This document shows, in pieces, positions 55,701 through 64,000 of a stretch of 64,000 nt of DNA. Source of the stretch: Streptomyces avermitilis MA-4680 = NBRC 14893 (GTDB lineage Bacteria; Actinomycetota; Actinomycetes; Streptomycetales; Streptomycetaceae); the NCBI RefSeq assembly GCF_000009765.2, contig NC_003155.5:6324001-6388000 (forward strand), in the 5' to 3' direction. How positions within the stretch are numbered: position 1 is the stretch's first letter; each line of letters begins with the position of its first letter. The notes beneath the pieces were generated by a model, which saw nothing but the letters and a program-made list of their open reading frames with translations, did no database searches and had not been told where the DNA came from. The translations under genes were made by a program, and so were the position numbers.

Positions 55701-57278
55701 ATGGACATCCCACGCATGGGCGTACCGGAGAAGCTCGCCGAGCGCATGAGCATGGCCGAGCAGCACGAATACCTTCGCGCCAGGTTCTCGCGGCGCAACA
55801 TGATCAGAGGCGGCGCCGTGACCCTGGGTGCCGTCGCCGGTGGCGCCTTCGTCCCGGGGGCGACCGCGCGGGCCGCGGTTCCCGCGCAGCGGGCGGCCGC
55901 CTCGGCCGAGAAGGTCGACGGCGCCCTCGTCGCCCCCTTCGGCCGCCACCTCGCCTACGGCACCGACCCGCGCACGGAGATGACGGTCTCCTGGCAGGTC
56001 CCGGTCGCGGTGAAGAAGCCGTACATACGGATCGGCGCCCACCCCTGGGACCTCTCCCGCAAGATCGAGGCCGAGGTCCGCGCCCTCCACACCCCGGCCG
56101 GCGTCGGCGCGAGCGGCGACCACACCCAGTACTACCTGCACGCCCGGCTCACCCACCTGCGCCCGGGCAGGACGTACTACTACGGCGTCGGCCACGACGG
56201 CTTCGACCCGGCCGCCCCGCACCTCGTGGGTACCCTCGGCACCTTCACCACCGCGCCCGCGCACAGTGAGCCGTTCACCTTCACGGCCTTCGGCGACGAG
56301 GGCGTCGGCTACCACGGCCTCGCCAACGACGCCCTGCTGCTCGGCCAGAACCCGGCCTTCCACCTGCACGCCGGCGACATCGCGTACGCGGACCCGGCCG
56401 GCGCGGGCAAGACCGGCGACACCGGCTTCGACTCGCGTATCTGGGACCAGTTCCTCGCCCAGACCGAGTCGGTCGCCAAGTCCGTCCCGTGGATGGTGTC
56501 GTACGGCAACCACGACATGGAGGCCTGGTACTCGCCCAACGGCTACGGCGGCGAGGAGGCCCGCTGGCAGCTGCCGGAGAACGGCCCGGACAAGGCGAAC
56601 CTGCCCGGCGTCTACTCCTTCGTGCACGGCAACACGGCGGTCATCTCGCTGGACGCCAACGACGTGTCCTTCGAGATCCCCGCCAACCTCGGTATCTCCG
56701 GCGGCACCCAGACCAAGTGGCTGGAGGCGCGGCTCAAGAAGTACCGGGCGGCGAAGGACATCGACTTCATCGTCGTGTTCTTCCACCACTGCGCCTACTG
56801 CACCTCGACCGCGCACTCCTCCGAGGGCGGCGTGCGCCAGGAGTGGGTGCCGCTGTTCGAGAAGTACACCGTCGACCTGGTGATCAACGGCCACAACCAC
56901 CAGTACGAGCGCACGGACGTCATCAAGGGCGACGAGGTCACCAAGAAGCTGCCGATCGGCGGCACCGCGTACCCCGAGACGGAGGGCGTCGTCTACGTGA
57001 CGGCGGGCGCGGCGGGCCGCAGCCTGTACGCGTTCACCGCCCCGGACTCGTACGAGGGCCACGAGAACGACGTCGAGTCCGTGTCGGCGTTCGTCAACCT
57101 CAAGGGCGGCAAGCAGAACGAGACGGTCGCCTGGTCGCGCGTGCGCTACCTCGACTACTCGTTCCTGCGCGTCGACGTGACGCCCGCCGCCAAGGGCCGC
57201 ACGGCCACGATGAGGGTGCGCGGCATCGCCGAGAGCGGCGTGGAGATCGACCACTTCACGGTGGCGCGCCGGGTCTGA
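55701..57278 (+). CDS. secreted purple-acid-phosphatase-like metallophosphoesterase
   Basis: A 525-residue protein with a twin-arginine signal (FSRRNMIRGG at about 29-38), exported in folded form. An N-terminal fibronectin-like domain (about 75-185, YGTDPRTEMTVSWQV) is followed by the metallophosphatase domain. Metal ligands are visible in TAFGDEGV, LHAGDIAYADPAG, VSYGNHDMEAW, VVFFHHCAYCT and VINGHNHQYERT. This is the purple acid phosphatase pattern, and extracellular phosphate release is likely. ATG 55716 is an alternative start. A clear Pho box was not found upstream. Confidence 0.88.
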   Translation: MDIPRMGVPEKLAERMSMAEQHEYLRARFSRRNMIRGGAVTLGAVAGGAFVPGATARAAVPAQRAAASAEKVDGALVAPFGRHLAYGTDPRTEMTVSWQVPVAVKKPYIRIGAHPWDLSRKIEAEVRALHTPAGVGASGDHTQYYLHARLTHLRPGRTYYYGVGHDGFDPAAPHLVGTLGTFTTAPAHSEPFTFTAFGDEGVGYHGLANDALLLGQNPAFHLHAGDIAYADPAGAGKTGDTGFDSRIWDQFLAQTESVAKSVPWMVSYGNHDMEAWYSPNGYGGEEARWQLPENGPDKANLPGVYSFVHGNTAVISLDANDVSFEIPANLGISGGTQTKWLEARLKKYRAAKDIDFIVVFFHHCAYCTSTAHSSEGGVRQEWVPLFEKYTVDLVINGHNHQYERTDVIKGDEVTKKLPIGGTAYPETEGVVYVTAGAAGRSLYAFTAPDSYEGHENDVESVSAFVNLKGGKQNETVAWSRVRYLDYSFLRVDVTPAAKGRTATMRVRGIAESGVEIDHFTVARRV

Positions 57279-57299
57279 CCGGCGGGAGCGGCGCGGTCC

Positions 57300-57422
57300 T
57301 CACCTCCGCTCGAGGACCGCCTGCTTGGCTGGTTCCTGCGGCGGTACGTCCGCAGCGGGCGCCGTCGGACGCGGCGGCCGCGCCTGCACCCCTGCCCCGT
57401 TCTTCTGGATGACTTCCGCCAT
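57300..57422 (-). CDS. possible small protein, 40 aa
   Basis: The frame reads MAEVIQKNGAGVQARPPRPT, a further Ala/Pro-rich stretch, and ends QAVLERR. Composition is protein-like, and the first ten residues form a plausible helix start. The RBS is poor. It is divergent from the GH20 gene, with the dre site between them. It could be a short real gene or chance. Confidence 0.3.
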   Translation of the reverse strand: MAEVIQKNGAGVQARPPRPTAPAADVPPQEPAKQAVLERR

Positions 57423-57453
57423 GAGGGGGATGGTTCCACCGGCTCTGCGGGAG

Positions 57454-57469
57454 AGTGGTCTATACCCAT
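57454..57469. promoter_or_regulatory. DasR-type dre site upstream of GH20 gene
   Basis: AGTGGTCTATACCCAT matches the dre consensus (ACTGGTCTAGACCAGT, with C/G swaps allowed) at 13 of 16 positions. It lies 73 bp before the start codon. Two 16-bp repeats with CCCGTTGGGG-type cores (57491-57522) lie between site and start. Confidence 0.75.
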
Positions 57470-57541
57470 TGGGGTTCATCCCCAGTGCGGCCCATAGCCG
57501 TTGGGGCCCATGCCCGTTGGGGTCCATGGAAGGGAGCGCAT

Positions 57542-59131
57542 GTGAGACAGCACCACAGAACGCCCCGTCTTCTCGGCACGCTGCTGCTCGTGGCGGCTGC
57601 CGGCTTCTCCGTCGCCGGCTCGGCGCCCGCCGCGGCCGCGAAGACGGCGAGCCCGCTCGGCCAGGTCGTTCCGGCCCCCGCCTCGGTCGACCCGGGCGGA
57701 TCGCCGTACCGCATCACCCGGGACACCCGCATCCGTGTGGACGACTCGCGGGAGGTACGACAGGTCGGCGAGTACCTCGCGGGCATCCTGCGGCCCTCCA
57801 CCGGTTACCGGCTGCCGGTCGCCTCCCAGGGCGGCGGAGGCATCCGGCTCCGGCTGGGCGAACGCTCGCTGGGCGACGAGGGATACCGCCTCGACAGCGG
57901 CAGGAACGGCGTCACCATCACCGCCGCCGCACCGGCCGGGCTCTTCCACGGCGTGCAGACCCTGCGCCAGCTCCTCCCGGCCGCGGTCGAGAAGAACTCC
58001 GTACAGCCCGGACCCTGGCTCGTCGCGGGCGGCACCATCAAGGACACCCCGCGCTACGGCTACCGCGGCGCGATGCTCGACGTGTCCCGGCACTTCTTCG
58101 ACGTCGGCCAGGTCAAGCGCTACATCGACGAGTTGGCGCTGTACAAGGTCAACAAGCTGCATCTGCACCTCTCCGACGACCAGGGCTGGCGCATCGCGCT
58201 CGACGACTGGCCGCGGCTCACCACCTACGGCGGATCGACGCAGGTGGGCGGCGGCCGAGGCGGCTTCTACACGAAGGCCCAGTACACGGAGATCGTGCGG
58301 TACGCGGCCTCCCGCCATCTGGAGGTCGTCCCGGAGATCGACATGCCGGGCCACACCAACGCGGCCCTCGCCTCCTACGCTGAGCTGAACTGCGACGGCA
58401 CCGCGCCGCCGCTCTACACCGGCACCGACGTCGGCTTCAGCTCGCTGTGCGTGGGCAAGCCGGTGACGTACGACTTCGTGGACGACGTCATCCGTGAGCT
58501 GGCCGCGCTCACACCCGGCCGCTATCTCCACATCGGCGGTGACGAGGCCCACTCCACCAGCCACGCCGACTATGTGGCCTTCATGGACAAGGTGCAGCCC
58601 GTCGTCGCCAAGTACGGCAAGACGGTGATCGGCTGGCATCAGCTGACCGGGGCGACCCCGGCGAAGGGCGCGCTCGCCCAGTACTGGGGGCTCGACGACA
58701 CCAGCGCCGCGGAGAAGGCGCAGGTCGTGAAGGCCGCGCAGAACGGGACGGGGCTGGTCCTCTCGCCGGCCGACCGGATCTACCTCGACATGAAGTACAC
58801 CGCGGACACCCCGCTCGGGCAGGACTGGGCGGGTCTGGTCGAGGTGCGGCGGGCGTACGACTGGGATCCGGGCACCTACCTCGCCGGAGCCCCCGGCGCG
58901 TCGATCAGGGGCGTCGAGGCGCCGCTGTGGACGGAGACGATCGTCACCGGCGCGGACATCGACTACATGGTCTTCCCGCGGCTGCCCGGCGTCGCCGAAC
59001 TCGGCTGGTCGCCCGCGTCGACCCACGACTGGGACACGTACAAGGTGCGGCTCGCGGCGCAGGGGCCGCGGTGGGAGGCGCGGGGGATCCGGTACTACCG
59101 GTCCCCCCAGGTTCCCTGGCCCGGTGCGTAG
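57542..59131 (+). CDS. secreted GH20 beta-N-acetylhexosaminidase
   Basis: A 529-residue exported enzyme that releases GlcNAc from chitin oligomers. The GTG start follows GGAAGGGAG. The signal peptide ends near APAAAA (about residue 32). An N-terminal GH20b domain (about 42-165) precedes the (beta/alpha)8 catalytic domain (about 170-510), with the Asp334-Glu335 pair in HIGGDEAH. A conserved Trp is in PLWTETI. The dre site predicts DasR control, as known for the S. coelicolor gene at this place. It converges on desD across a hairpin. Confidence 0.94.
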   Translation: MRQHHRTPRLLGTLLLVAAAGFSVAGSAPAAAAKTASPLGQVVPAPASVDPGGSPYRITRDTRIRVDDSREVRQVGEYLAGILRPSTGYRLPVASQGGGGIRLRLGERSLGDEGYRLDSGRNGVTITAAAPAGLFHGVQTLRQLLPAAVEKNSVQPGPWLVAGGTIKDTPRYGYRGAMLDVSRHFFDVGQVKRYIDELALYKVNKLHLHLSDDQGWRIALDDWPRLTTYGGSTQVGGGRGGFYTKAQYTEIVRYAASRHLEVVPEIDMPGHTNAALASYAELNCDGTAPPLYTGTDVGFSSLCVGKPVTYDFVDDVIRELAALTPGRYLHIGGDEAHSTSHADYVAFMDKVQPVVAKYGKTVIGWHQLTGATPAKGALAQYWGLDDTSAAEKAQVVKAAQNGTGLVLSPADRIYLDMKYTADTPLGQDWAGLVEVRRAYDWDPGTYLAGAPGASIRGVEAPLWTETIVTGADIDYMVFPRLPGVAELGWSPASTHDWDTYKVRLAAQGPRWEARGIRYYRSPQVPWPGA

Positions 59132-59142
59132 GTGAGGAAGGC

Positions 59143-59172
59143 GGGGCTCAGGAGGACCGTCTCCTGAGCCCC
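59143..59172. terminator. bidirectional terminator
   Basis: A perfect 12-bp stem GGGGCTCAGGAG/CTCCTGAGCCCC with a 6-nt loop between the GH20 gene and desD. Confidence 0.88.
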
Positions 59173-59180
59173 ACCCGGCT

Positions 59181-60953
59181 TCAGAGTCCCGCGATCGGGT
59201 TCTTCAGGTTGCCGACCAGTTGCAGTGCGCCGGACGGATCCGCCAGATCCACCATCTGCTTGTTGTCGCGCAGCTGGAGCCGGTTCAGGCAGGACAGCGC
59301 GAACTCCGGCGCGAACATGTCGTACTGCCGGAACTTGTCGGCGAGTTCGGGCGTCGACTCCTGGTACTCGCGTACGGACTCGGCGACCGTCCGCCAGAAG
59401 TCCTCCTCGCCGAGGACGCCCTCGTCGGCCAGGTCGGCCGCCAGGAAGCGGAAGAAGCAGTCGAAGACGTCCGTGAAGATCGACAGGAGCTTCTTGTCCT
59501 CGGGGACCTCGACGCGGATCCGCTCGACCGCGGGCGGCAGCACCGCCTGCGGGTCCAGGACGGCGATCTCCTCGGCGATGTCCTTGTAGATCGCGCGCTG
59601 TACGGCGCCGTCCTTGAGGACGAGGATGACGTTCTCGCCGTGCGGCATGTACACGAGGTCGTACGCGTAGAAGCTGTGCAGCAGCGGCGTGAAGTAGGCG
59701 CGCAGATAGCGGCGCAGCCACTCCACCGGCGACAGCCCCGAACGCTCGATCAGCGCGCCCGCGAAGGAGGCGCCCGCGTGGTCGACATGGACGAGGGAGG
59801 CCATGGTGGCCAGGCTCTCGCCCTCCTGGAGCGCGGGCACGGGGCTCTCGCGCCACAGGGCGGCGAGCATCTTGCGGTACGGGGAGTAGCGGTCGGTGGC
59901 GGCCTCGTACTCCAGGTGGCGATAGCCGACGGCCGCGCGCTCGCGGATGACCGACAGGCCGGTGGACTTGAGCACCGGGTCGTTGTCGACGAGCTGGGCC
60001 AGCCAGTCGTTGATGGCCGGGGTCGCCTCCATGTAGGCGGCCGAGAGTCCGCGCATGAAGCCCATGTTGAGGACGGACAGAGCCGTCTTGACGTAGTGCT
60101 TCTCGGGGGCGGACTTGTTGAAGAACGTCCGGATGGACTGCTGGGCCAGGTACTCGTCGTCGCCCTCGCCGAGGCAGACGAGACGGCGCTGGGCGACCTC
60201 GGCGGCGAAGGTGACGGAGAGCTTGTTCCACCACTGCCAGGGGTGGACGGGGATGAGGAGGTAGTCGTCGGGGTCGAGGCCCTGGTCGCGCAAGGTGGCA
60301 GCGAAGCGGTTCAGTGTCTGCTCGCCCAGTTCCTCGCGCAGGAACGACTCGTACTCGATCCCCACGCCCGCCGTGAACGCGGCCCGCGAGCGGTGCGCGG
60401 CCAGCCACACCAGCCGCACCGGGCTCGCGGTCTCGGGGGCGTACGAGAGGTACTCGTGGACCCCGAAGCCGAGCCGGCCGTTGTTGGCGACGAAGCAGGG
60501 GTGGCCCTCGGTCATGCCGGTCTCGATGGCCTGGAAGCCCGCTTCGGCGAGCTCGGCGACGGGGATCTGCGGCTTGGTGAGCTTGAAACAGGTGCCCGAG
60601 AGGGTGGAGGAGATCTCCTCCAGATAGACGGGCAGCACCTCGTCGCTCAGGCCGAGCGACTTCTTCAGCTCGATGAAGAAGTCCAGGGCGGCAACCGGGA
60701 GTTCGGCGCCGTCCCGGTGGCGGGTGATCGACTCGGCGTCGACCTGCCAGTGGTCGAGGGAGCGGAGGCGGGCGGTGAAGCGGTAGCGGGTCAGGCCGTC
60801 GTCGCTGCGGACGACGTACGCGCCGTCACCGGCGGCCTCCGGAGTGAGCAGCCGCTCGTGGGCGAACTCGGCGAGCGCCTTGCGGACGAGGAGGCGGTTG
60901 GCCCGCTCCCAGCGCTCGGGGGAGAGGTGGGCCACGGCGTCGGACTGGGTCAT
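59181..60953 (-). CDS. desD: DesD, NIS siderophore synthetase
   Basis: A 590-residue IucA/IucC-type enzyme that uses ATP to oligomerise and cyclise N-hydroxy-N-succinylcadaverine into desferrioxamine E or related trihydroxamates. Family motifs are HPCFVANNGRLGFGVHEYLSYAPE (about 158-182), HPWQWWNKL, and MPHGENVILVLKDGA with the conserved His and Glu. The ATG overlaps the desC stop (ATGA), giving a coupled operon desABCD. Transcription is expected to be under DmdR iron control upstream of desA, outside the window. Confidence 0.97.
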   Translation of the reverse strand: MTQSDAVAHLSPERWERANRLLVRKALAEFAHERLLTPEAAGDGAYVVRSDDGLTRYRFTARLRSLDHWQVDAESITRHRDGAELPVAALDFFIELKKSLGLSDEVLPVYLEEISSTLSGTCFKLTKPQIPVAELAEAGFQAIETGMTEGHPCFVANNGRLGFGVHEYLSYAPETASPVRLVWLAAHRSRAAFTAGVGIEYESFLREELGEQTLNRFAATLRDQGLDPDDYLLIPVHPWQWWNKLSVTFAAEVAQRRLVCLGEGDDEYLAQQSIRTFFNKSAPEKHYVKTALSVLNMGFMRGLSAAYMEATPAINDWLAQLVDNDPVLKSTGLSVIRERAAVGYRHLEYEAATDRYSPYRKMLAALWRESPVPALQEGESLATMASLVHVDHAGASFAGALIERSGLSPVEWLRRYLRAYFTPLLHSFYAYDLVYMPHGENVILVLKDGAVQRAIYKDIAEEIAVLDPQAVLPPAVERIRVEVPEDKKLLSIFTDVFDCFFRFLAADLADEGVLGEEDFWRTVAESVREYQESTPELADKFRQYDMFAPEFALSCLNRLQLRDNKQMVDLADPSGALQLVGNLKNPIAGL

Positions 60954-61501
60954 ACGGCTGCTCCTCGCACCGCTGCTGCGAACTGCTCGCGTGTGCAGAA
61001 ACTCAGCAGCGCCTTCTTCTCCGGCTTCTGGATCTCGCGCTCGGGCACGAACCCGACGGCTTCGTTCAGGGCGTGCACGGCCTTGTTGCCCACGTCGGGT
61101 TCGACGACGACACGCCGGGTGGCCGGGTCGGCGAACAGGTGCTCCATCACCGCGGTGATCACGGCCCGGGTGAAGCCGTGCACGGGCGTGTCCGTCGGCG
61201 CGACCAGGAAGTGCATGCCGACATCGCCGGGCTCGGGCTCGTACAGGCCGACCAGCTCGACGTGCGCCGGGTCGTACTTCTCCATCAGGAACACGGGCTC
61301 GTCGTCCAGCAGTCCGAGGAACGCGTCGTGGTACTCGCTGGCCGCGATGGCCATGTACTCGCGCTCCACGTCGTGCAGTCTCGCCTCCTGCATCATCCAG
61401 AAGGCGGACTTGGGGTGGGTCACCCAGCCGTGCAGCAGCTCGGCGTCCCGCGTCGGGTCGAGCGGGCGGACGGTGAAGGTGCCTATGTCAGGGGTGCTCA
61501 T
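60950..61501 (-). CDS. desC: DesC, acyl-CoA N-acyltransferase
   Basis: A 183-residue GNAT-like enzyme of the siderophore group that acylates N-hydroxycadaverine with succinyl- or acetyl-CoA. Characteristic segments are FTVRPLDPTRDAELLHGWVTHPKSAFWMM near the N-terminus and HFLVAPTDTPVHGFTRAVITAVMEHLF with the CoA loop region. Start and stop overlap desB and desD by ATGA. Confidence 0.95.
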   Translation of the reverse strand: MSTPDIGTFTVRPLDPTRDAELLHGWVTHPKSAFWMMQEARLHDVEREYMAIAASEYHDAFLGLLDDEPVFLMEKYDPAHVELVGLYEPEPGDVGMHFLVAPTDTPVHGFTRAVITAVMEHLFADPATRRVVVEPDVGNKAVHALNEAVGFVPEREIQKPEKKALLSFCTREQFAAAVRGAAV

Positions 61502-62790
61502 ACGGCGAACTCCTGGAACGCGATCGTCTTCTCGACCGGGTAGTACTCGGTGCCGAGCAGCTCACGGATGATGTACGCGTTGCGGTACGCGCCCATGCCC
61601 AGGTCGGGGCTGGTGATGCTGTGCGTGTGCACGCCGGCGTTCTGGAGGAAGACGCCGCGGCCCGTCGTGTCGATGGCGTAGTTGCGGGCGATGTCGAAGT
61701 TGCCCTGGGCGTCGTAGCGCAGCCGGTCGCGTACGGGCTTCAGGAACTCCGGCTCGGCGTATCGGTAGCCGGTGGCCAGGATCAGGCCCTGGGAGCGCAG
61801 TTCGTACTCCTTCTCCTGCTCCTCCTGGCGGAGGGTGAGGGTGTACGTGCCGTTCTCGTACGTCGCCCCGTTCAGCGCCGAGTTGGTCAGCAGGCGCGTG
61901 GGGACCGGGCCACCCAGGTTCTTCTGGTACAGCAGGTCGAAGATCTCGTTGATGAGGTCGCCGTCGATGCCCTTGAACAGGCCCTTCTGCTCCGCGGTGA
62001 GGCGGTAGCGGGTCGGCTCCGGCAGCGCGTGGAAGTAGTCGATGTACTCCGGGGAGGTCATCTCCAGCGTGAGCTTGGTGTATTCGAGGGGGAAGAAGCG
62101 CGGGGAGCGCGTCACCCAGTTCAGCCGGTATCCGTGGACGTCGATCTCGCTGAGCAGGTCGTAGTAGATCTCGGCGGCGGACTGGCCGCTGCCGACCAGG
62201 GTGATCGACTCCTTGGCCTGGAGCTCCTGCTTGTGCTGCATGTAGCGGGAGTTGTGGATGTGGTCCCCGCCCAGGCCCTGGACGGCCTCCGGGAGGTACG
62301 CGGGCGTGCCCGTGCCGAGGACCAGGTGGCGGGCGCGGTAGAGGTCACCGGCCTCCGTGCGGACCACGTACACGTCGTCCTCGTACGTCACCTCGGTGAC
62401 CGTCGTGCCGAAGCGGATGCTGGAGAGCTTCGAGGCGGCCCAGCGGCAGTAGTCGTCGTACTCGACCCGGAGCGGATAGAAGTTCTCCCGGATGTAGAAC
62501 GAGTACAGCCGGCCCGATTCCTTCAGGTAGTTCAGGAAGGAGTACGGGGAGGTCGGGTCGGCGAGGGTCACCAGGTCCGACATGAAGGGCGTCTGGAGGT
62601 GCGCGCCCTCCAGGAACATCCCCGAGTGCCATTCGAAGTCCGGCTTGGACTCCAGGAAGACGCCCTCCAGTTCGGCGATCGGCTCGGTGAGGCAGGCGAG
62701 GCCGAGGTTGAAGGGGCCGAGACCGATCCCTACGAAGTCGTACGTCTTGCCTGCGGACGTCTTTTCCATGGCTTCAGGAAGCGCGGTCAA
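61498..62790 (-). CDS. desB: DesB, cadaverine N-hydroxylase
   Basis: A 430-residue FAD/NADPH monooxygenase related to lysine and ornithine N-hydroxylases. The FAD motif GIGLGPFNLGLA is near residues 22-33, and the NADPH motif in LVGSGQSAAEIYYDLL at about 200. The C-terminal FATGY-like motif reads ILATGYRYAEPE. The start is TTG 62790 with GGGAG six bases upstream, overlapping desA by 17 bp. ATG 62769 (MEKTSAGKTYDFVG) is an alternative. Confidence 0.96.
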   Translation of the reverse strand: MTALPEAMEKTSAGKTYDFVGIGLGPFNLGLACLTEPIAELEGVFLESKPDFEWHSGMFLEGAHLQTPFMSDLVTLADPTSPYSFLNYLKESGRLYSFYIRENFYPLRVEYDDYCRWAASKLSSIRFGTTVTEVTYEDDVYVVRTEAGDLYRARHLVLGTGTPAYLPEAVQGLGGDHIHNSRYMQHKQELQAKESITLVGSGQSAAEIYYDLLSEIDVHGYRLNWVTRSPRFFPLEYTKLTLEMTSPEYIDYFHALPEPTRYRLTAEQKGLFKGIDGDLINEIFDLLYQKNLGGPVPTRLLTNSALNGATYENGTYTLTLRQEEQEKEYELRSQGLILATGYRYAEPEFLKPVRDRLRYDAQGNFDIARNYAIDTTGRGVFLQNAGVHTHSITSPDLGMGAYRNAYIIRELLGTEYYPVEKTIAFQEFAV

Positions 62791-64000
62791 GGGATTCTCC
62801 CAGGTACTGCTCGGCGTGGCCGGCGATCAGATCGAGCACGGCGGTGATGTCGTCCGCCGTGGTCTCGGGGTTGAGCAGGGTGAACTTCAGGTAGTGGCGG
62901 CCGCCGACCTTGGTGCCCGCGACGACGGCGTCGCCGGAGGCGAAGATGGCCTTGCGGGCGTACAGGTTGGCGCGATCGATCTCGGCCGGGTCGGTGACGG
63001 CCGCCGGGATGTAGCGGAAGACGAGGGTGGACAGGGACGGCTCCACGACCACGTCGAAGCGCGGGTCGGCGGCGAGCAGTTTCCAGCCCTCGGCCGCCAG
63101 GTCGCAGACCTCGTCGAAGAGTTGGCCGATGCCGTCGGCGCCCATCACGCGCAGCGTCATCCACAGCTTGAGCGCGTCGAAGCGACGAGTGGTCTGGAGG
63201 GACTTGTCGACCTGGTTGGGGATGCGCTCCTCGACCATGCGGCGCGGGTTGAGGTACTCCGCGTGGTAGGTGGCGTGGCGCAGGGTGGAGGCGTCCCGGA
63301 CCAGCACGGCGGACGAACTCACCGGCTGGAAGAAGGACTTGTGGTAGTCGACGGTGACCGAGTCGGCGCGCTCGATGCCGTCGATCCGGTCCCGGTGCTT
63401 CAGGGAGGTGAGCAGCCCGCAGCCGTAGGCCGCGTCGACGTGCATCCAGGCGCCGAACTGGGCGCACAGCTCGGCTATCTCGGGCAGCGGGTCGATGGAG
63501 CCGAAGTCGGTGGTGCCGGCGGTGGCGACGACGGCCATGGGGAGCAGGCCGTCGCGCTTGCAGCGATCCAGCTCGTGGGCGAGCGCGACCGTCTGCATGC
63601 GCTTGTCGTGGTCGACGGGGATCGAGACGACCGAGTCCGCGCTCAGGCCCAGCAGTTTCGCCGACTTCTTCACGCTGAAGTGGCTGACCTCGGAGGCGAA
63701 GACACGCAGTCTGGCGAGGTCGTCGGACTTGGCCTCCTCGCGGGCGAGGAGCAGCGCCTGGAGGTTGGACTGGCTGCCGCCGCTGGTGAACACGCCGTCC
63801 GCGGCGGGGCCGAGGCCGATGCGCTCGTTGGTCCAGTCGATGAGCTTGCGCTCGATCAGGGTGCCGCCCGCCGACTGGTCCCAGGTGTCGAGGGAGGAGT
63901 TGACGGCGGAGAGGATCGCCTCGCCGACGACCGCGGGGATGACCACCGGGCAGTTGAGGTGCGCGAGGTAGCGCGGGTGGTGGAAGTAGACGGCGTCGCG
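62774..64000 (-). CDS. desA: DesA, lysine decarboxylase (5' end outside window)
   Basis: About 408 residues are present; the frame stays open to the right edge. It is a PLP-dependent group II decarboxylase that converts lysine to cadaverine. The PLP lysine is in TVDYHKSFFQP. The cofactor aspartate and His region are MHVDAAYGCGLL and FTSGGSQSNLQALLLAREEA. The C-terminus ends GESLDRAS. It is the first gene of desABCD, and its start and the iron box lie beyond 64000. Confidence 0.95.
   Translation of the reverse strand, partial: RDAVYFHHPRYLAHLNCPVVIPAVVGEAILSAVNSSLDTWDQSAGGTLIERKLIDWTNERIGLGPAADGVFTSGGSQSNLQALLLAREEAKSDDLARLRVFASEVSHFSVKKSAKLLGLSADSVVSIPVDHDKRMQTVALAHELDRCKRDGLLPMAVVATAGTTDFGSIDPLPEIAELCAQFGAWMHVDAAYGCGLLTSLKHRDRIDGIERADSVTVDYHKSFFQPVSSSAVLVRDASTLRHATYHAEYLNPRRMVEERIPNQVDKSLQTTRRFDALKLWMTLRVMGADGIGQLFDEVCDLAAEGWKLLAADPRFDVVVEPSLSTLVFRYIPAAVTDPAEIDRANLYARKAIFASGDAVVAGTKVGGRHYLKFTLLNPETTADDITAVLDLIAGHAEQYLGESLDRAS

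Noticed and set aside
59181..64000. DmdR iron box for desABCD
   Set aside because: The promoter would lie upstream of desA, beyond the right edge; none of the internal junctions has space for one.

Overview
The window is chromosomal DNA of a Streptomyces species. G+C is very high, GTG and TTG starts are common, and many starts overlap the preceding stop as ATGA or GTGA. The gene set is diagnostic: cslA-glxA, a BldD-linked PAS-GGDEF-EAL protein, cebR-cebEFG-bglC, orn next to an adpA that carries a TTA codon, and desABCD. From memory this order follows the core-chromosome segment of S. coelicolor from about SCO2838 down to SCO2782. I see no insertion sequence, prophage or CRISPR array.

Layout. 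1-4.1 kb: end of a probable GH6 glucanase, then glxA and cslA (surface glycan of hyphal tips). 4.4-11.1 kb: GntR regulator, two identical tRNA-Lys genes, NlpC/P60-like secreted protein, SPFH protein, chitin-type LPMO behind a DasR site, DUF3592 protein, acyl-CoA synthetase. 11.2-21.4 kb: IclR regulator, Ehu-type ABC importer, DUF3830 protein, amidase, D-2-hydroxyacid dehydrogenase, a translationally coupled pair of maleate-isomerase-like proteins, and a flavin monooxygenase-like protein. This looks like an uptake and catabolism cluster whose substrate I cannot name with certainty (ectoine-like is one option). 21.4-25.2 kb: c-di-GMP protein and an M6-like secreted protease. 25.3-36.8 kb: third tRNA-Lys, two small proteins that resemble each other, and an operon encoding a Cas4/RecB-like nuclease, an unknown protein and an SF1 helicase. 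That operon ends in two copies of a 17-codon reading frame. A PAP2 membrane protein, a histidine phosphatase, an XRE-TPR regulator and a spermidine-synthase-like protein follow. 36.9-47.3 kb: two-component system, CBM2-GH18 protein, and the cellobiose/cellotriose regulon bglC-cebGFE with cebR, carrying two CebR boxes. 47.3-53.3 kb: acetyltransferase, small secreted protein, tRNA-His, orn, adpA, small membrane protein, universal stress protein, GPR1/YaaH-like protein. 53.4-64 kb: glmS-type transaminase, purple-acid-phosphatase-like protein, GH20 hexosaminidase behind a second DasR site, and desDCBA (desferrioxamine), with desA running off the right edge.

How the parts relate. Polysaccharide turnover (cellulose-like glycan synthesis, LPMO, GH18, GH20, GH1, cellobiose import, glucosamine-6-P synthesis) is interleaved with developmental control (AdpA, c-di-GMP, a BldD-type box, DasR-type boxes). 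The candidate for an undescribed system is the nuclease / unknown / helicase operon. Its combined domain set resembles a Dna2 enzyme split over three genes, and its tail holds a duplicated, RBS-bearing micro-ORF.

Limits. All names rest on reading the translated sequence and on remembered families. No database search was run. Start codons were chosen by RBS and overlap where stated.
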